From Candidatus Aenigmatarchaeota archaeon (GTDB lineage Archaea > Aenigmatarchaeota > Aenigmatarchaeia > GW2011-AR5): a stretch of 64,000 bases of DNA. A program made the position numbers and the translations under genes. This document shows, piece by piece, positions 24,849 through 32,434 of this stretch (positions are counted from its first letter, which is position 1; each line of letters starts with the position of its first letter). The notes beneath the pieces are model-generated. The model did no database searches and was not told where the DNA came from. It saw only the letters and a list, made by a program, of their open reading frames with translations. The stretch is taken from contig JACPAG010000004.1 of NCBI GenBank assembly GCA_016180945.1, positions 1-64,000 on the forward strand. Direction: 5' to 3'.

Positions 24849-25061
24849 TTAAAGCCATTTTTTCACGGCATATACGACAGCCACGATTACTACTGCAATT
24901 ATCCATTCAGTATTTAGAGGCTGCACCGCCGCTATAGTTGATGTTGTAATTACTGTTGTAGTCGCTTCGGGCACTCCAATACTAATTTGTCCTGTTGCCT
25001 CGCCCTGCACCAAAAAAACAGCAACAATTACAAGGATGGCGGGGTAAAGATTATTCTTCAT
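24849..25061 (-). CDS. Small membrane protein with Thr-rich centre
   Basis: 70 residues: N-terminal signal-like helix (NLYPAILVIVAVFLVQG), a Thr/Val-rich external stretch (TTTVITTSTIAAV), and a C-terminal membrane anchor with a Lys-Lys-Trp-Leu end. The ATG overlaps the end of the Cys-rich surface-protein gene by 11 bases, so translation is coupled. The layout resembles archaeal surface-protein stalks with a C-terminal anchor. May help to tether the Cys-rich protein, which lacks its own anchor. Confidence 0.7.
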   Translation of the reverse strand: MKNNLYPAILVIVAVFLVQGEATGQISIGVPEATTTVITTSTIAAVQPLNTEWIIAVVIVAVVYAVKKWL

Positions 25062-26451
25062 AGGCTATCCTCAGCGCCGCTTTTCCGGACAACGGGCCTT
25101 TCGACACAAATTTGATTTCATTTTCGTCAAGCTTCAGGAAATTTTTGCCGAATGCGTTTTTAGTAACCATATTGCCGTTCAAAAATGCGGTTATATTTTC
25201 CGATAGTAAAATATCGCCGTATCTGAATTTGGCGTATTCAGGCCCTACGATAAATGAAGATATGCTTTCCGGGATTTTTGTCTGCCTCGCCATTAATTCT
25301 ATATTGTTCAGGTCGTACAGTGCCGGAACCCAGAAGACGAAGCCGGAGCTTGTGGCCGATATCCTTACCGACTTTGCATATTTATTGACAGGAACAGAAT
25401 AGGAACCCCTGCCGTCTGCCGTTAGCACTACTGCGCCATCCACGGAAACTTCCAGGGCGCCTAGTTTGTTGGTCCCGGTTACCGCAAAATTCAGCGTTTG
25501 CAAGAATGCATCCATATTAATGGCGATATCATTTTTGCCGAAAAGAAAGCCGTTATAAACGCGCCCCGGCTGGCGGGTTATTTTCACGTCCTCTGTTATA
25601 CTCGAAAATGTCAAGTTGAATTCCAGAAGCCTTTCTTTAATAACCGCCGGAGCAACTACGCAGGAACCGTTTGCGCAACTGGCGCACGACTCGACCTTTC
25701 TTTCTGTTTCGTTGAAATCGCAATTATTCAGTTTACAGAAATAGTCGCGGAATTTCCTGTAAACGTCATTGCCCTTGCAGTAAGGCTGGCCTGCAAACCC
25801 GTCTCTTGAATCGCAACCGGCATCGCACAGGGTTGCAGTGCATTTTCCGGCTTCGCAATTGAAAGAGCAATCAGCCATTTTTATTTCTGCTCTCTTGAAT
25901 ACGCACCTGTCCAGGTCGCAGGAATAGTCGCGGTAAACCTTGTAAACGTCATTGTCTATATTGCAGTAATCTTCGTCATAGAAGCCGTCCCTGCTGTTGC
26001 AGACAGAAGGGTCGCATAAACCACATTTTCCTTCTGTGCATGTCGAGTCCTTGCACGTCTCTACCGTCCGTTCTGTTTCCGTGTAGTCGCATCCTTTGTC
26101 AGACGAACAAGAATAATCACGATAGATGCTGCGGACGTCATTGTCCCTGCAAAAGCGGCCGCCATAAAATCCGTTTTTTTCCTGACAGGCTGTCTGGTTG
26201 CACGTGATGCACGTTCCTACAGAACAGCCAAAATTGCACTGTTCAATAATCTTTTCGCCTGCCCGTGAAACACACTCGTTGTACGAACAGTAATAATCCA
26301 GGTAAGGGGAATAAACATTGCCGTCTTTGCAGTACGTGCTGCCTGTTATGCGGCTTTGCTCCGGGCATTTCAGCGGGTCGCATACCGCATAGGAGATAGC
26401 CGACAGCATCGGGACTATTAAGGCAATGACGATCAGAAGTTTCGCATTCAC
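25051..26451 (-). CDS. Secreted Cys-rich repeat surface protein
   Basis: 466 residues starting with a GTG at 26451; a TATA-like gtttaaatt about 30 bases upstream supports a leaderless GTG start. The signal peptide LLIVIALIVPMLSAISYA is followed by four tandem repeats of about 60 residues (about 24-265). Each has the pattern C-x4-C, then GFYG-x3-C, NDVY-x2-YRDYSC, C, E-x5-E-x-C and C-x4-C, some nine or ten Cys per repeat. A beta-sandwich-like domain (about 270-466) follows, with carbohydrate-binding character. Probably a disulfide-knotted surface protein whose folding needs the DsbA and thioredoxins encoded next to it. Confidence 0.8.
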   Translation of the reverse strand: MNAKLLIVIALIVPMLSAISYAVCDPLKCPEQSRITGSTYCKDGNVYSPYLDYYCSYNECVSRAGEKIIEQCNFGCSVGTCITCNQTACQEKNGFYGGRFCRDNDVRSIYRDYSCSSDKGCDYTETERTVETCKDSTCTEGKCGLCDPSVCNSRDGFYDEDYCNIDNDVYKVYRDYSCDLDRCVFKRAEIKMADCSFNCEAGKCTATLCDAGCDSRDGFAGQPYCKGNDVYRKFRDYFCKLNNCDFNETERKVESCASCANGSCVVAPAVIKERLLEFNLTFSSITEDVKITRQPGRVYNGFLFGKNDIAINMDAFLQTLNFAVTGTNKLGALEVSVDGAVVLTADGRGSYSVPVNKYAKSVRISATSSGFVFWVPALYDLNNIELMARQTKIPESISSFIVGPEYAKFRYGDILLSENITAFLNGNMVTKNAFGKNFLKLDENEIKFVSKGPLSGKAALRIAYEE

Positions 26452-26500
26452 GAATATAAGTTCATCAGGCGAGAATTTAAACTATTTACAATTATATTTT

Positions 26501-27004
26501 TCACCTGAACTCTACTACAATCTCATCACCGTCTCTAACAATGTATTTTTCAAAGTCGTAGTTTTGTTTCCCATTTACAAGCATTTTAATGCTTCCTTCA
26601 GCACCATTACAAAATTCAAAGATACAATTCTTATTGAAATTCTTTTTCCAAACTTGGAAGAAATTACCAAGATACAAATCTTCGCGGGTTGGAGCGTGCA
26701 TCATCACTTCCCAGTGTACCGTACCGCTTGAATCATGAGTGTGCATGTTAGTCATGTCCATCATCGGGTCGTAGAATGGGCTGCTCGAATAACTTGTGCC
26801 CATTCCTACGTTGGCAGGTATGGCAATTTTTTCACCCTTTATCGTTATTTCAAGGTGGGGATGCCAATGTATTGGCTTATTAGGTAGGCTGACATAGCCA
26901 GTCGTTTTCGAGATGCTAAGCAAAGCATATGCGCCTAAACCTAATCCAACAACACTGATAGTTGCAAAAATTGCTACAAGGATCCTGCTTTCAAGTTTTT
27001 TCAT
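26501..27004 (-). CDS. Membrane-anchored His-rich protein
   Basis: 167 residues with an N-terminal anchor (about 8-29) and an external domain carrying PIHWHPHLEITIKGEKIAIP (about 44-63) and MTNMHTHDSSGTVHWEVM (about 84-101), then a GNFFQVW motif and a Cys pair (CIFEFC). The clustered His residues are likely metal ligands, probably Cu or Zn. The same HxH pattern appears in the protein at 32435-33163 beyond the divergent promoter. Family is seen near DsbA-type genes in other prokaryotes; the function is unproven. Confidence 0.72.
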   Translation of the reverse strand: MKKLESRILVAIFATISVVGLGLGAYALLSISKTTGYVSLPNKPIHWHPHLEITIKGEKIAIPANVGMGTSYSSSPFYDPMMDMTNMHTHDSSGTVHWEVMMHAPTREDLYLGNFFQVWKKNFNKNCIFEFCNGAEGSIKMLVNGKQNYDFEKYIVRDGDEIVVEFR

Positions 27005-27006
27005 GC

Positions 27007-27804
27007 CTATCTACTTGCATTGATTATCGTGTTCTGGTTAAGGTCCCTGTAAGTTCCCATTTGCTCGACATTTCTGAAGACAAACCAGCCGTCCTTTTCT
27101 TTCGTTCCTACCCCGCTCCAGACCTGCACTATGGCAGGATAAACAGAGGCGTCTGGTGACAGAAGTATCGCAGGCACTTTTGCTATGTTATATTTCTGCA
27201 CCAAATCTTTTCCACTGCCGGACGATATGTCATAGGCCGTTGCATTGCTGACAAAAACGCCGAATCTGGGCAATATCTGCATATGAAGCTCGACATCATA
27301 ACATGCAACACACGAAATGTCAGTCAATTTTATTACCTGCACCAACCCTTCGATCTTCTGCGCCGCTACATTATAAAATGGCGGGATTCCACTGATTACT
27401 ACAACGTTATTGGCGGGCTTTGCGCCTAACCTGTCCCATAAGGACGCGATGTCGGGATGCGAAACCTCTCCTTTCACGACCAATGCCGGCAATGATTTGA
27501 TGTTATTTTCTGACACAAGGCTCTTCGCTTCCGCATCTGCATAAGATAAATTCTTTTCCTGGAGTATTTTCACGTTTTGCTGTTTGATTGCCGATATCAG
27601 GGTGCCGAAATCTATGCAATTTTCGCAGTCGGGCTTAACCAGCGTCAGATGCAGGTTTGCCGGCCTTTGTTTTTCTTCCGTCCTGATAGAGCCGATAATC
27701 TTGCCTGTGATAATGACGTTTACAGCGTACAAAACAATCAGGGCCACTACAAGCCCTAATAAAATATTCGATAATAGTTTGTTTTTAGTTTTATTTTTCG
27801 CCAA
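27007..27804 (-). CDS. Membrane-anchored tandem thioredoxin-fold protein
   Basis: 265 residues, apparently from a TTG start (no ATG or GTG near the N-terminus). One membrane helix (about 11-33) precedes two thioredoxin-like domains. The first has KPDCENCIDF (about 57-66) and cis-Pro KSLPALVV; the second has DISCVACYDVE (about 165) and AKVPAILL. Facing outward, it would shuttle electrons or disulfides. It lies in the envelope redox run; a hairpin element sits in its upstream region (27829-27930). Confidence 0.75.
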   Translation of the reverse strand: MAKNKTKNKLLSNILLGLVVALIVLYAVNVIITGKIIGSIRTEEKQRPANLHLTLVKPDCENCIDFGTLISAIKQQNVKILQEKNLSYADAEAKSLVSENNIKSLPALVVKGEVSHPDIASLWDRLGAKPANNVVVISGIPPFYNVAAQKIEGLVQVIKLTDISCVACYDVELHMQILPRFGVFVSNATAYDISSGSGKDLVQKYNIAKVPAILLSPDASVYPAIVQVWSGVGTKEKDGWFVFRNVEQMGTYRDLNQNTIINASR

Positions 27805-27828
27805 TCTTATCAGCCCTATATTTTTTAA

Positions 27829-27930
27829 TTTCCTCAGAGTATGATTCTATGACTTTTAAGTTGTACTCTGGGAAATCCAAGTCCCAACAACATACCATGC
27901 ACTTTAGTGCATGGTATTATACAAAGACTT
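27829..27930. repeat. Nested-hairpin element, partner of 36179-36280
   Basis: Arm 1: short outer stem (27879-27883 with 27926-27930) around a perfect 11-bp hairpin (27892-27902 with 27907-27917). Arm 2: stem 27835-27841 with 27864-27870, extended by tttcc/gaaa, around a small aagt hairpin. Its reverse complement aligns along its whole length with 36179-36280; two A-T pairs of the 11-bp stem are replaced by G-C pairs in the partner. It lies upstream of the TTG-started thioredoxin gene. Confidence 0.88.
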
Positions 27931-27955
27931 TAATTTTAAAGAAAAATCAAAGGTC

Positions 27956-28141
27956 TTATCCGCAACCACCGACTTGCGAGGCCTGTGCCAGTTGCGACAG
28001 CACGCCAGATTTTGCGCCGACTGCCGAGGTTAGCGTACCGCTGGATATGGCCTGTGACAATACTGTTAACTGTACGGCCTGTATCCCTGCCATCAGAACG
28101 AGCACGCCCATCAGCACAAGCAGCATCGTATTTGCATTCAT
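27956..28141 (-). CDS. Small membrane peptide with GGCG terminus (61 aa)
   Basis: From the ATG at 28141, with a perfect AAAGGAGGTG six bases upstream. One hydrophobic helix (MLLVLMGVLVLMAGIQAVQL) is followed by a Ser/Ala/Gly-rich region ending in QASQVGGCG. The lone Cys near the C-terminus could be a redox or lipid-attachment site. It sits between a thioredoxin-like gene and the tandem thioredoxin gene, so it may be a thiol client or carrier. No family recognised. Confidence 0.65.
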   Translation of the reverse strand: MNANTMLLVLMGVLVLMAGIQAVQLTVLSQAISSGTLTSAVGAKSGVLSQLAQASQVGGCG

Positions 28142-28159
28142 TCTTTTCACCTCCTTTAA

Positions 28160-28429
28160 TTATCTTAATGAACGTCCTTTACATCCGTGTTCCAAGCTAC
28201 ATTGTACTAGCTCTTTAAACTCGGGTACACCTTCGAACATTTTTCTACCATTCCCCACTATTGTTGGAACTGCAGTGATACCATATTTTTCTACTTCTTC
28301 AGCACCTTCTCCTTTAGCAAGATTATACACTTTCAAAGAACATTTTGGTCCTTTAACTTTCTTTACCATTTCTTTTGTTTTTGCACAAAGATTACAATCA
28401 CTTACAAACAATTCAATATTCATAGCCAT
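28160..28429 (-). CDS. Thioredoxin-fold protein, CxxC type
   Basis: About 89 residues; GGGG lies eight bases before the ATG at 28429, though ATGs at 28435 and 28423 are alternatives. The beta-alpha start IELFVSDCNLCAKTKEMV has the CNLC redox pair, and GITAVPTIV has the cis-Pro. Two further Cys (QCSLEHGC) lie near the C-terminus. No signal peptide, so cytoplasmic. Starts immediately after the stop of the CPVC membrane protein gene, in the same operon. Confidence 0.75.
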   Translation of the reverse strand: MAMNIELFVSDCNLCAKTKEMVKKVKGPKCSLKVYNLAKGEGAEEVEKYGITAVPTIVGNGRKMFEGVPEFKELVQCSLEHGCKGRSLR

Positions 28430-28440
28430 TTTCATTTCCC

Positions 28441-29799
28441 CTATAATCCCAGCTCTTGCAGGTATTTCTTGACAGCGTAAGAGCCGGACAGCGAAGAGTA
28501 CTGCTTTCCGGCGACTAATTCTTTGCTGACGTCATTCCAATCTTTCTTCTCGGCTAATTTAAAGTACAATGCATCCTGTATATATGTAGACGGGAACCAG
28601 AAGGAATTGAATTTCACAAAGGCGTCAAATATCTGTTCTTTAGTATATCCTTGATTCGCCATCAACTCAATTAATCCCAATGCTGAAAATCCGTGTGAAC
28701 AATCAGGATGACCGGTGGGGTTTCCGCAACATGGTCTGTATGAATTCAATGCAACATACTTCGCAATGTCCTGCTGCTCCGGTGTCAACTCTATAAGTTT
28801 TGTGTCGCCGTAACCTGCTTTCCCGACTCCTATATCATAACCCTTGAAAGAGCTTGCGAACGGGCTGCTGAGAAGGATTTGGTTGTCATCGTGCTTCGCC
28901 AGAGTCCATAAAACGTACATGACAAAGACGGCGTTTTTTGAGTTGATCGCAAGTTTTTCTTCCGAATAGTCATCTGTCAGCAGCTTCTTCTGCTCTGCAG
29001 TCAGCGGCTGGCCATACCGTTTGGTCAGCAGGTCATTTAATTTATTTACATCCAGAACGCCGGCCTTAACCATCTTGCTTACTGAATCACCCCATCTGGC
29101 GTCTATCGTAAACCCCTTTTCAGGAAGGACCTGCAGGGTTATTTCATCTACGTTTAGACCGTGAGGGTCAGTTGCTGCGCCTGTAATCTGGGTAGCCCCT
29201 GCTGTCGGAATTATTTGAAGGCCCAATGAAAAGAGAGCTATAATCAACAACCCTGCGAAAATGTATTTCTGCGCAGGGCTGAACGCGGCGCCGAATAAGT
29301 CAGCGTCTCTCCTATCTGTTTTTGCAGTACAGGCAAGGCATATATTTTCATAAGACGATTTGACAGTCAGCCACAGGCTGAATGCCAGCACGGCAAGCCC
29401 GGCTAGCTGCAGCCAACCGGCGTAAGGCACGAGAGAAACCAGAGGAAGGGTTATGAAACTGCCGAAAACAAGAAAATTAATGCCTAAACACACGGGGCAT
29501 ATGGTGGCGAAAGCGCCGGACGCTATGCCCAATGACGCCGCTCCTCTGGTTGCCATCTTATTTTTGGCAGAGTATTTTGTCAGTGTAACGATCGTCGCTG
29601 ATATCAGAGAGGACAAAACTATGTAAGAATAATCCAATACGCCGGGCTTGACATCCTTGAAGAATCCTATTTCCAGGACGGGTATTGTAAAAATCCCGTA
29701 AAAGAAAGAGTAAAGAAGGGCGAAAGCCAGCAACGAAATTGCAAAGAATGCCAAATTTTTGCGCAAGACCGCTGCAAGATTTGAAACAATTTCTTTCAT
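28441..29799 (-). CDS. Membrane protein with CPVC core and C-terminal CCG domain
   Basis: 452 residues from the ATG at 29799 (AGAGGTATT upstream). The N-terminal half has about six helices, with CPVCLG at about 96 and a CLACTAK loop; its helix-CPxC-helix layout resembles the protein at 31962-32399. The C-terminal soluble domain (about 220-452) contains SYRPCCGNPTGHPDCSHGFS (Cys and His cluster) followed by ELMANQGYTKEQIFDA. The CPxC membrane core suggests electron or metal passage across the membrane; the CCG domain may be the external acceptor. No characterised family is recognised. Confidence 0.7.
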   Translation of the reverse strand: MKEIVSNLAAVLRKNLAFFAISLLAFALLYSFFYGIFTIPVLEIGFFKDVKPGVLDYSYIVLSSLISATIVTLTKYSAKNKMATRGAASLGIASGAFATICPVCLGINFLVFGSFITLPLVSLVPYAGWLQLAGLAVLAFSLWLTVKSSYENICLACTAKTDRRDADLFGAAFSPAQKYIFAGLLIIALFSLGLQIIPTAGATQITGAATDPHGLNVDEITLQVLPEKGFTIDARWGDSVSKMVKAGVLDVNKLNDLLTKRYGQPLTAEQKKLLTDDYSEEKLAINSKNAVFVMYVLWTLAKHDDNQILLSSPFASSFKGYDIGVGKAGYGDTKLIELTPEQQDIAKYVALNSYRPCCGNPTGHPDCSHGFSALGLIELMANQGYTKEQIFDAFVKFNSFWFPSTYIQDALYFKLAEKKDWNDVSKELVAGKQYSSLSGSYAVKKYLQELGL

Positions 29800-29840
29800 T
29801 TTAATACCTCTTTTTGTCAATATACATTTAAAAAAACAAA

Positions 29841-30590
29841 CTAGGTGGCCGATTCTTTTTCAAACGCATCCATTTTTCTTTTTGCCGACTTGAGATACTT
29901 GTCTGTTTTTTGTATTCTGATTGCTGCCCTATCCGCATGGATTTCTTCTGTATCAGAATCGTGATGGAATCTTGAGATCAGGGAGAGCGGAGAGAAAAAT
30001 CTGAGCAGGGAAAAAGACATTGTCAATACCGAGGCTTTTCGTTTTATATGGCCAAGTTCGTGGAGTATTACGGCCTCCAGTTCCTTTTTACCGAGCAGGT
30101 CCATCAGGCCGGCTGAGATGAATATCATCGATTTGAAAGACTTGAAAGAAAATGCGATGGGATTTGCGCTGTCGAGTATGTAGACTTTTGACATTTTCAG
30201 CTTCATCCGCCTCGAATGGTACCTTATAAATCGCATTATCCGGGTATTTCCCGTTTCAGCTTTGCGGCTGAAGAACATGTAGAATCCTGGTATGACAAAA
30301 AAGCCTGCTACGGTGCTTGCCAGGAAGGTGGTTGGCAGCGCCAGCGCTACTAAACTGGCTACATTATTTCCGCACGGCATGCAGGCGACGCCGCACGCAG
30401 CATTCGTAGTCAGGACAACAAACGGGAAAAACAGGAAAACAAGATGGGCGTAAATGAGTGCGAGCTTGGATTTTGTCGAGAGCCTGAGGCTCTTGAGAAT
30501 CAGCAGCGTGATGACGGCAAGTGAAACAGAGCCTCCCATCAACAGCAATTTGTCAGAGTCGATAACGAAGCCGGCAAAGCATCCTATCAT
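29841..30590 (-). CDS. M56/M48-type membrane metalloprotease (BlaR1-like)
   Basis: 249 residues from the ATG at 30590. About three hydrophobic segments come before the zinc motif AVILHELGHIKRKASV (about 171-186), with a later third ligand candidate in DTEEIHADRAA. ANPIAFSFKSFKSMIFIS is the usual strand preceding the HExxH helix. It follows a BlaI-type repressor gene, as in bla/mec and copper-responsive pairs, so it probably cleaves the repressor after sensing an envelope signal. An external loop CGVACMPCGN may be the sensor. Confidence 0.82.
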   Translation of the reverse strand: MIGCFAGFVIDSDKLLLMGGSVSLAVITLLILKSLRLSTKSKLALIYAHLVFLFFPFVVLTTNAACGVACMPCGNNVASLVALALPTTFLASTVAGFFVIPGFYMFFSRKAETGNTRIMRFIRYHSRRMKLKMSKVYILDSANPIAFSFKSFKSMIFISAGLMDLLGKKELEAVILHELGHIKRKASVLTMSFSLLRFFSPLSLISRFHHDSDTEEIHADRAAIRIQKTDKYLKSAKRKMDAFEKESAT

Positions 30591-30611
30591 TTTCAAAACA
30601 CCTAGTTGATA

Positions 30612-30692
30612 CTATGGTATTCATACCACTGTTTTGGAAAGAGATGCTCAAGGATACCATGGGCTAAAGCCCATGGTTGCAAAGGGCATCTC
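30612..30692. repeat. Hairpin element between BlaI-like and M56 genes
   Basis: A 6-bp hairpin (30615-30620 with 30623-30628) is followed by a 7-bp outer stem (30641-30647 with 30686-30692) around a perfect 9-bp hairpin (30657-30665 with 30668-30676, loop aa). It overlaps the last two bases of the BlaI-like gene. It resembles the arm-Y units of the 13.0-kb and 27.9-kb elements (ccatgg core with an aa or tta loop). It could lower readthrough into the protease gene. Confidence 0.7.
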
Positions 30693-31068
30693 ATTTTTTT
30701 CTCCCCGAAAATCTTTTGTAAAAGTAATTTGCTGCCACAGACCCAAAGGTATTCATGAGCTTGTTTACAGTATTGTCTATGACAGATTCCTTGAATTCGT
30801 TTTGGGATGTTTTAGGGCAATAAATGTAATGACCGCCGCCCCGCCCTTTTTCTATAGTTCTGGAAACTATCCCCTTCTGGTGCAGTCTGTCCATGATCAC
30901 TGCTACGCTTGTTATTGCCACTTTCCTGTTTCTTTTCAGGGAGCTATGAAGATCCCTTACTCTGGCTTTGTCCAGTTTCCAGAGAAGAAGCAATGCGTCC
31001 GTCTCCAGAGGACTCAGAAGCGTCTGCATGCCTTTTTTGTCCAGCCTGAATTTGTTTACTTTTACCAT
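30691..31068 (-). CDS. BlaI/MecI/CopY-family repressor
   Basis: 125 residues from the ATG at 31068 (GTG at 31077 possible). The winged-helix layout LSPLETDALLLLWKLDKARV, then a recognition helix ITSVAVIMDRLHQKGIV and a GRGGGHYIYCP wing, is diagnostic. The helical C-terminus mediates dimerisation and is the usual cleavage region. Two palindromes of TTGTAAG/CTTACAA type lie in the divergent promoter region (31123-31198), so it most likely represses both itself and dsbA. Confidence 0.87.
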   Translation of the reverse strand: MVKVNKFRLDKKGMQTLLSPLETDALLLLWKLDKARVRDLHSSLKRNRKVAITSVAVIMDRLHQKGIVSRTIEKGRGGGHYIYCPKTSQNEFKESVIDNTVNKLMNTFGSVAANYFYKRFSGRKK

Positions 31069-31122
31069 GATGGTCACGTGATGTCTATATTTTGCAAGGG
31101 CTTGCTTAAATACCTTGCTGAT

Positions 31123-31137
31123 TTGTAAGTCTTACAA
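31123..31137. promoter_or_regulatory. Palindromic operator 1, putative BlaI-like site
   Basis: Perfect inverted repeat TTGTAAG-t-CTTACAA, close to the promoter (TATA-like ggtatttaagc on the minus strand, 31106-31116) of the repressor gene. BlaI/CopY operators have a TACA...TGTA core. Confidence 0.75.
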
Positions 31138-31183
31138 AAACTGAAATGTATTTAAACTGGCACAGACAAATACTCTATAAGTC

Positions 31184-31198
31184 TTACAACAATTGTAA
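31184..31198. promoter_or_regulatory. Palindromic operator 2, putative BlaI-like site
   Basis: Inverted repeat TTACAA-caa-TTGTAA, sharing gtcttacaa with operator 1. It lies next to the TATA-like ctataag (31175-31181) 25 bases before dsbA, so repressor binding would block the divergent dsbA promoter. Confidence 0.72.
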
Positions 31199-31222
31199 TC
31201 GTTTATCAATGGTGCAAAAATA

Positions 31223-31945
31223 ATGGCGGAAATCATAACAATTAAAAAGTCTACTTTCCAATTGCTTATTGTTAGTTTTGTTTCAGTTCTTTTAGTCGCA
31301 TCATTTTTAGCGGGCTATGCCGCTGGTAGCAGCAGGATTACAGGTCAGGTAACTGAAGCAGCTCTGCAGGGACCTGGTCAACCTTTGGAGCAGAAGGGAC
31401 TTGCTGCAAAGGTTTCTGCAGACGACGATCCGGTAAAAGGTGATCCTAAGGCAGCGGTGACTATAATAGAATTTGCCGACTTCCAGTGCCCGTTCTGCGG
31501 GAGGTTCTTCCAGCAGACTTTGCCGCAGGTAGAAAATGATTACATAAAAACCGGAAAAGCGAAACTTGTTTATCGTGATTTTCCTCTTGATAGCATACAT
31601 CCACAGGCAAAGCCTGCAGCAGAAGCTGCAGAATGCGCAAAAGAGCAGGGAAAGTTCTGGGAGTTCCACGACAAGATATTCCAGAACCAGCAGTCATTGA
31701 GCTTGGATTCTTATAAAAAATGGGCTAATGAACTAGGTCTTAATACTAACCAGTTCAATAGTTGCGTTGATTCGAATAAGTATGCGGCAGAAGTGCAGAA
31801 GGACTTCCAGGACGGCTCGAATGTCGGTGTAAGCGGCACGCCTACGTTTTTCATAGGCAATGACGCAAAGGGCTACCAGCAGATAGTAGGCGCCCAGCCT
31901 TATTCTGTTATCAAGGATGCTATAGAAAAGGCATTAGCGGGATAA
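31223..31945 (+). CDS. DsbA-family thiol oxidoreductase, membrane-anchored
   Basis: 240 residues. N-terminal anchor (about 11-34), then a DsbA-type thioredoxin fold with IIEFADFQCPFCGRFFQQ (Cys89, Cys92), the helical insert, and the cis-Pro loop GVSGTPTFFIG (about 205). It probably oxidises or isomerises disulfides outside the membrane. Divergent from the BlaI-like gene across two operator palindromes, and first in a run with the CPAC membrane protein (31962) and the zinc-finger His-rich protein (32435). Confidence 0.9.
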   Translation: MAEIITIKKSTFQLLIVSFVSVLLVASFLAGYAAGSSRITGQVTEAALQGPGQPLEQKGLAAKVSADDDPVKGDPKAAVTIIEFADFQCPFCGRFFQQTLPQVENDYIKTGKAKLVYRDFPLDSIHPQAKPAAEAAECAKEQGKFWEFHDKIFQNQQSLSLDSYKKWANELGLNTNQFNSCVDSNKYAAEVQKDFQDGSNVGVSGTPTFFIGNDAKGYQQIVGAQPYSVIKDAIEKALAG

Positions 31946-31961
31946 TACAAATGCGATCTTT

Positions 31962-32399
31962 ATGAAAGTCCTAGATGCCCTGAAAAACAAAAAATATCTG
32001 GCGATTGCTGTCGCATCTTCAATAACCATGTCACTGCTTTACATTTATACGCAAGTCTTAGGCAATCTTCACAATGCTGACATATGGTTTTCCATAATAC
32101 CGTGGTACAATGCCCTTCTGTTCATCATATTTGCGGCTTTGTTTGGCATAACGCTGGCCTTTCAGATATACGTCAAAACCAGAAAGGTTTGCGGCATAAG
32201 AGGCAGTGCCGGTACCACAGGTGCCGTAACATTTGCCAGTTTTTTGGTTGCACAATGCCCTGCATGCGCTTCCCTGGGGGCATTGCTTTTGCCTGCGAGC
32301 GTTTTCCAGATTTTTATAAAATACAGCCCTTTTATTAATATTCTGAGCATAAGCCTTCTTTTGTTTACAATCCATTATCTGGGCGGATTCAGAAAATAG
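31962..32399 (+). CDS. Small membrane protein with CPAC motif
   Basis: 145 residues with four hydrophobic segments. The third is preceded by LVAQCPACASLGALLLPA (Cys pair about 101-104) and a further Cys lies in KVCGIRG. The helix-CPxC-helix unit resembles the N-terminal part of the protein at 28441-29799. It may pass electrons to the DsbA-like protein encoded just upstream (VKOR- or CcdA-like role) or carry a metal. No family recognised with confidence. Confidence 0.7.
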   Translation: MKVLDALKNKKYLAIAVASSITMSLLYIYTQVLGNLHNADIWFSIIPWYNALLFIIFAALFGITLAFQIYVKTRKVCGIRGSAGTTGAVTFASFLVAQCPACASLGALLLPASVFQIFIKYSPFINILSISLLLFTIHYLGGFRK

Positions 32400-32434
32400 G
32401 TATTAAAGTTTTCTTTGCGATATAGCGGATAATT

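Noticed and set aside
27956..28150. GTG start at 28150 for the GGCG peptide
   Set aside because: The GTG is part of the AAAGGAGGTG ribosome site; the ATG at 28141 has ideal spacing.
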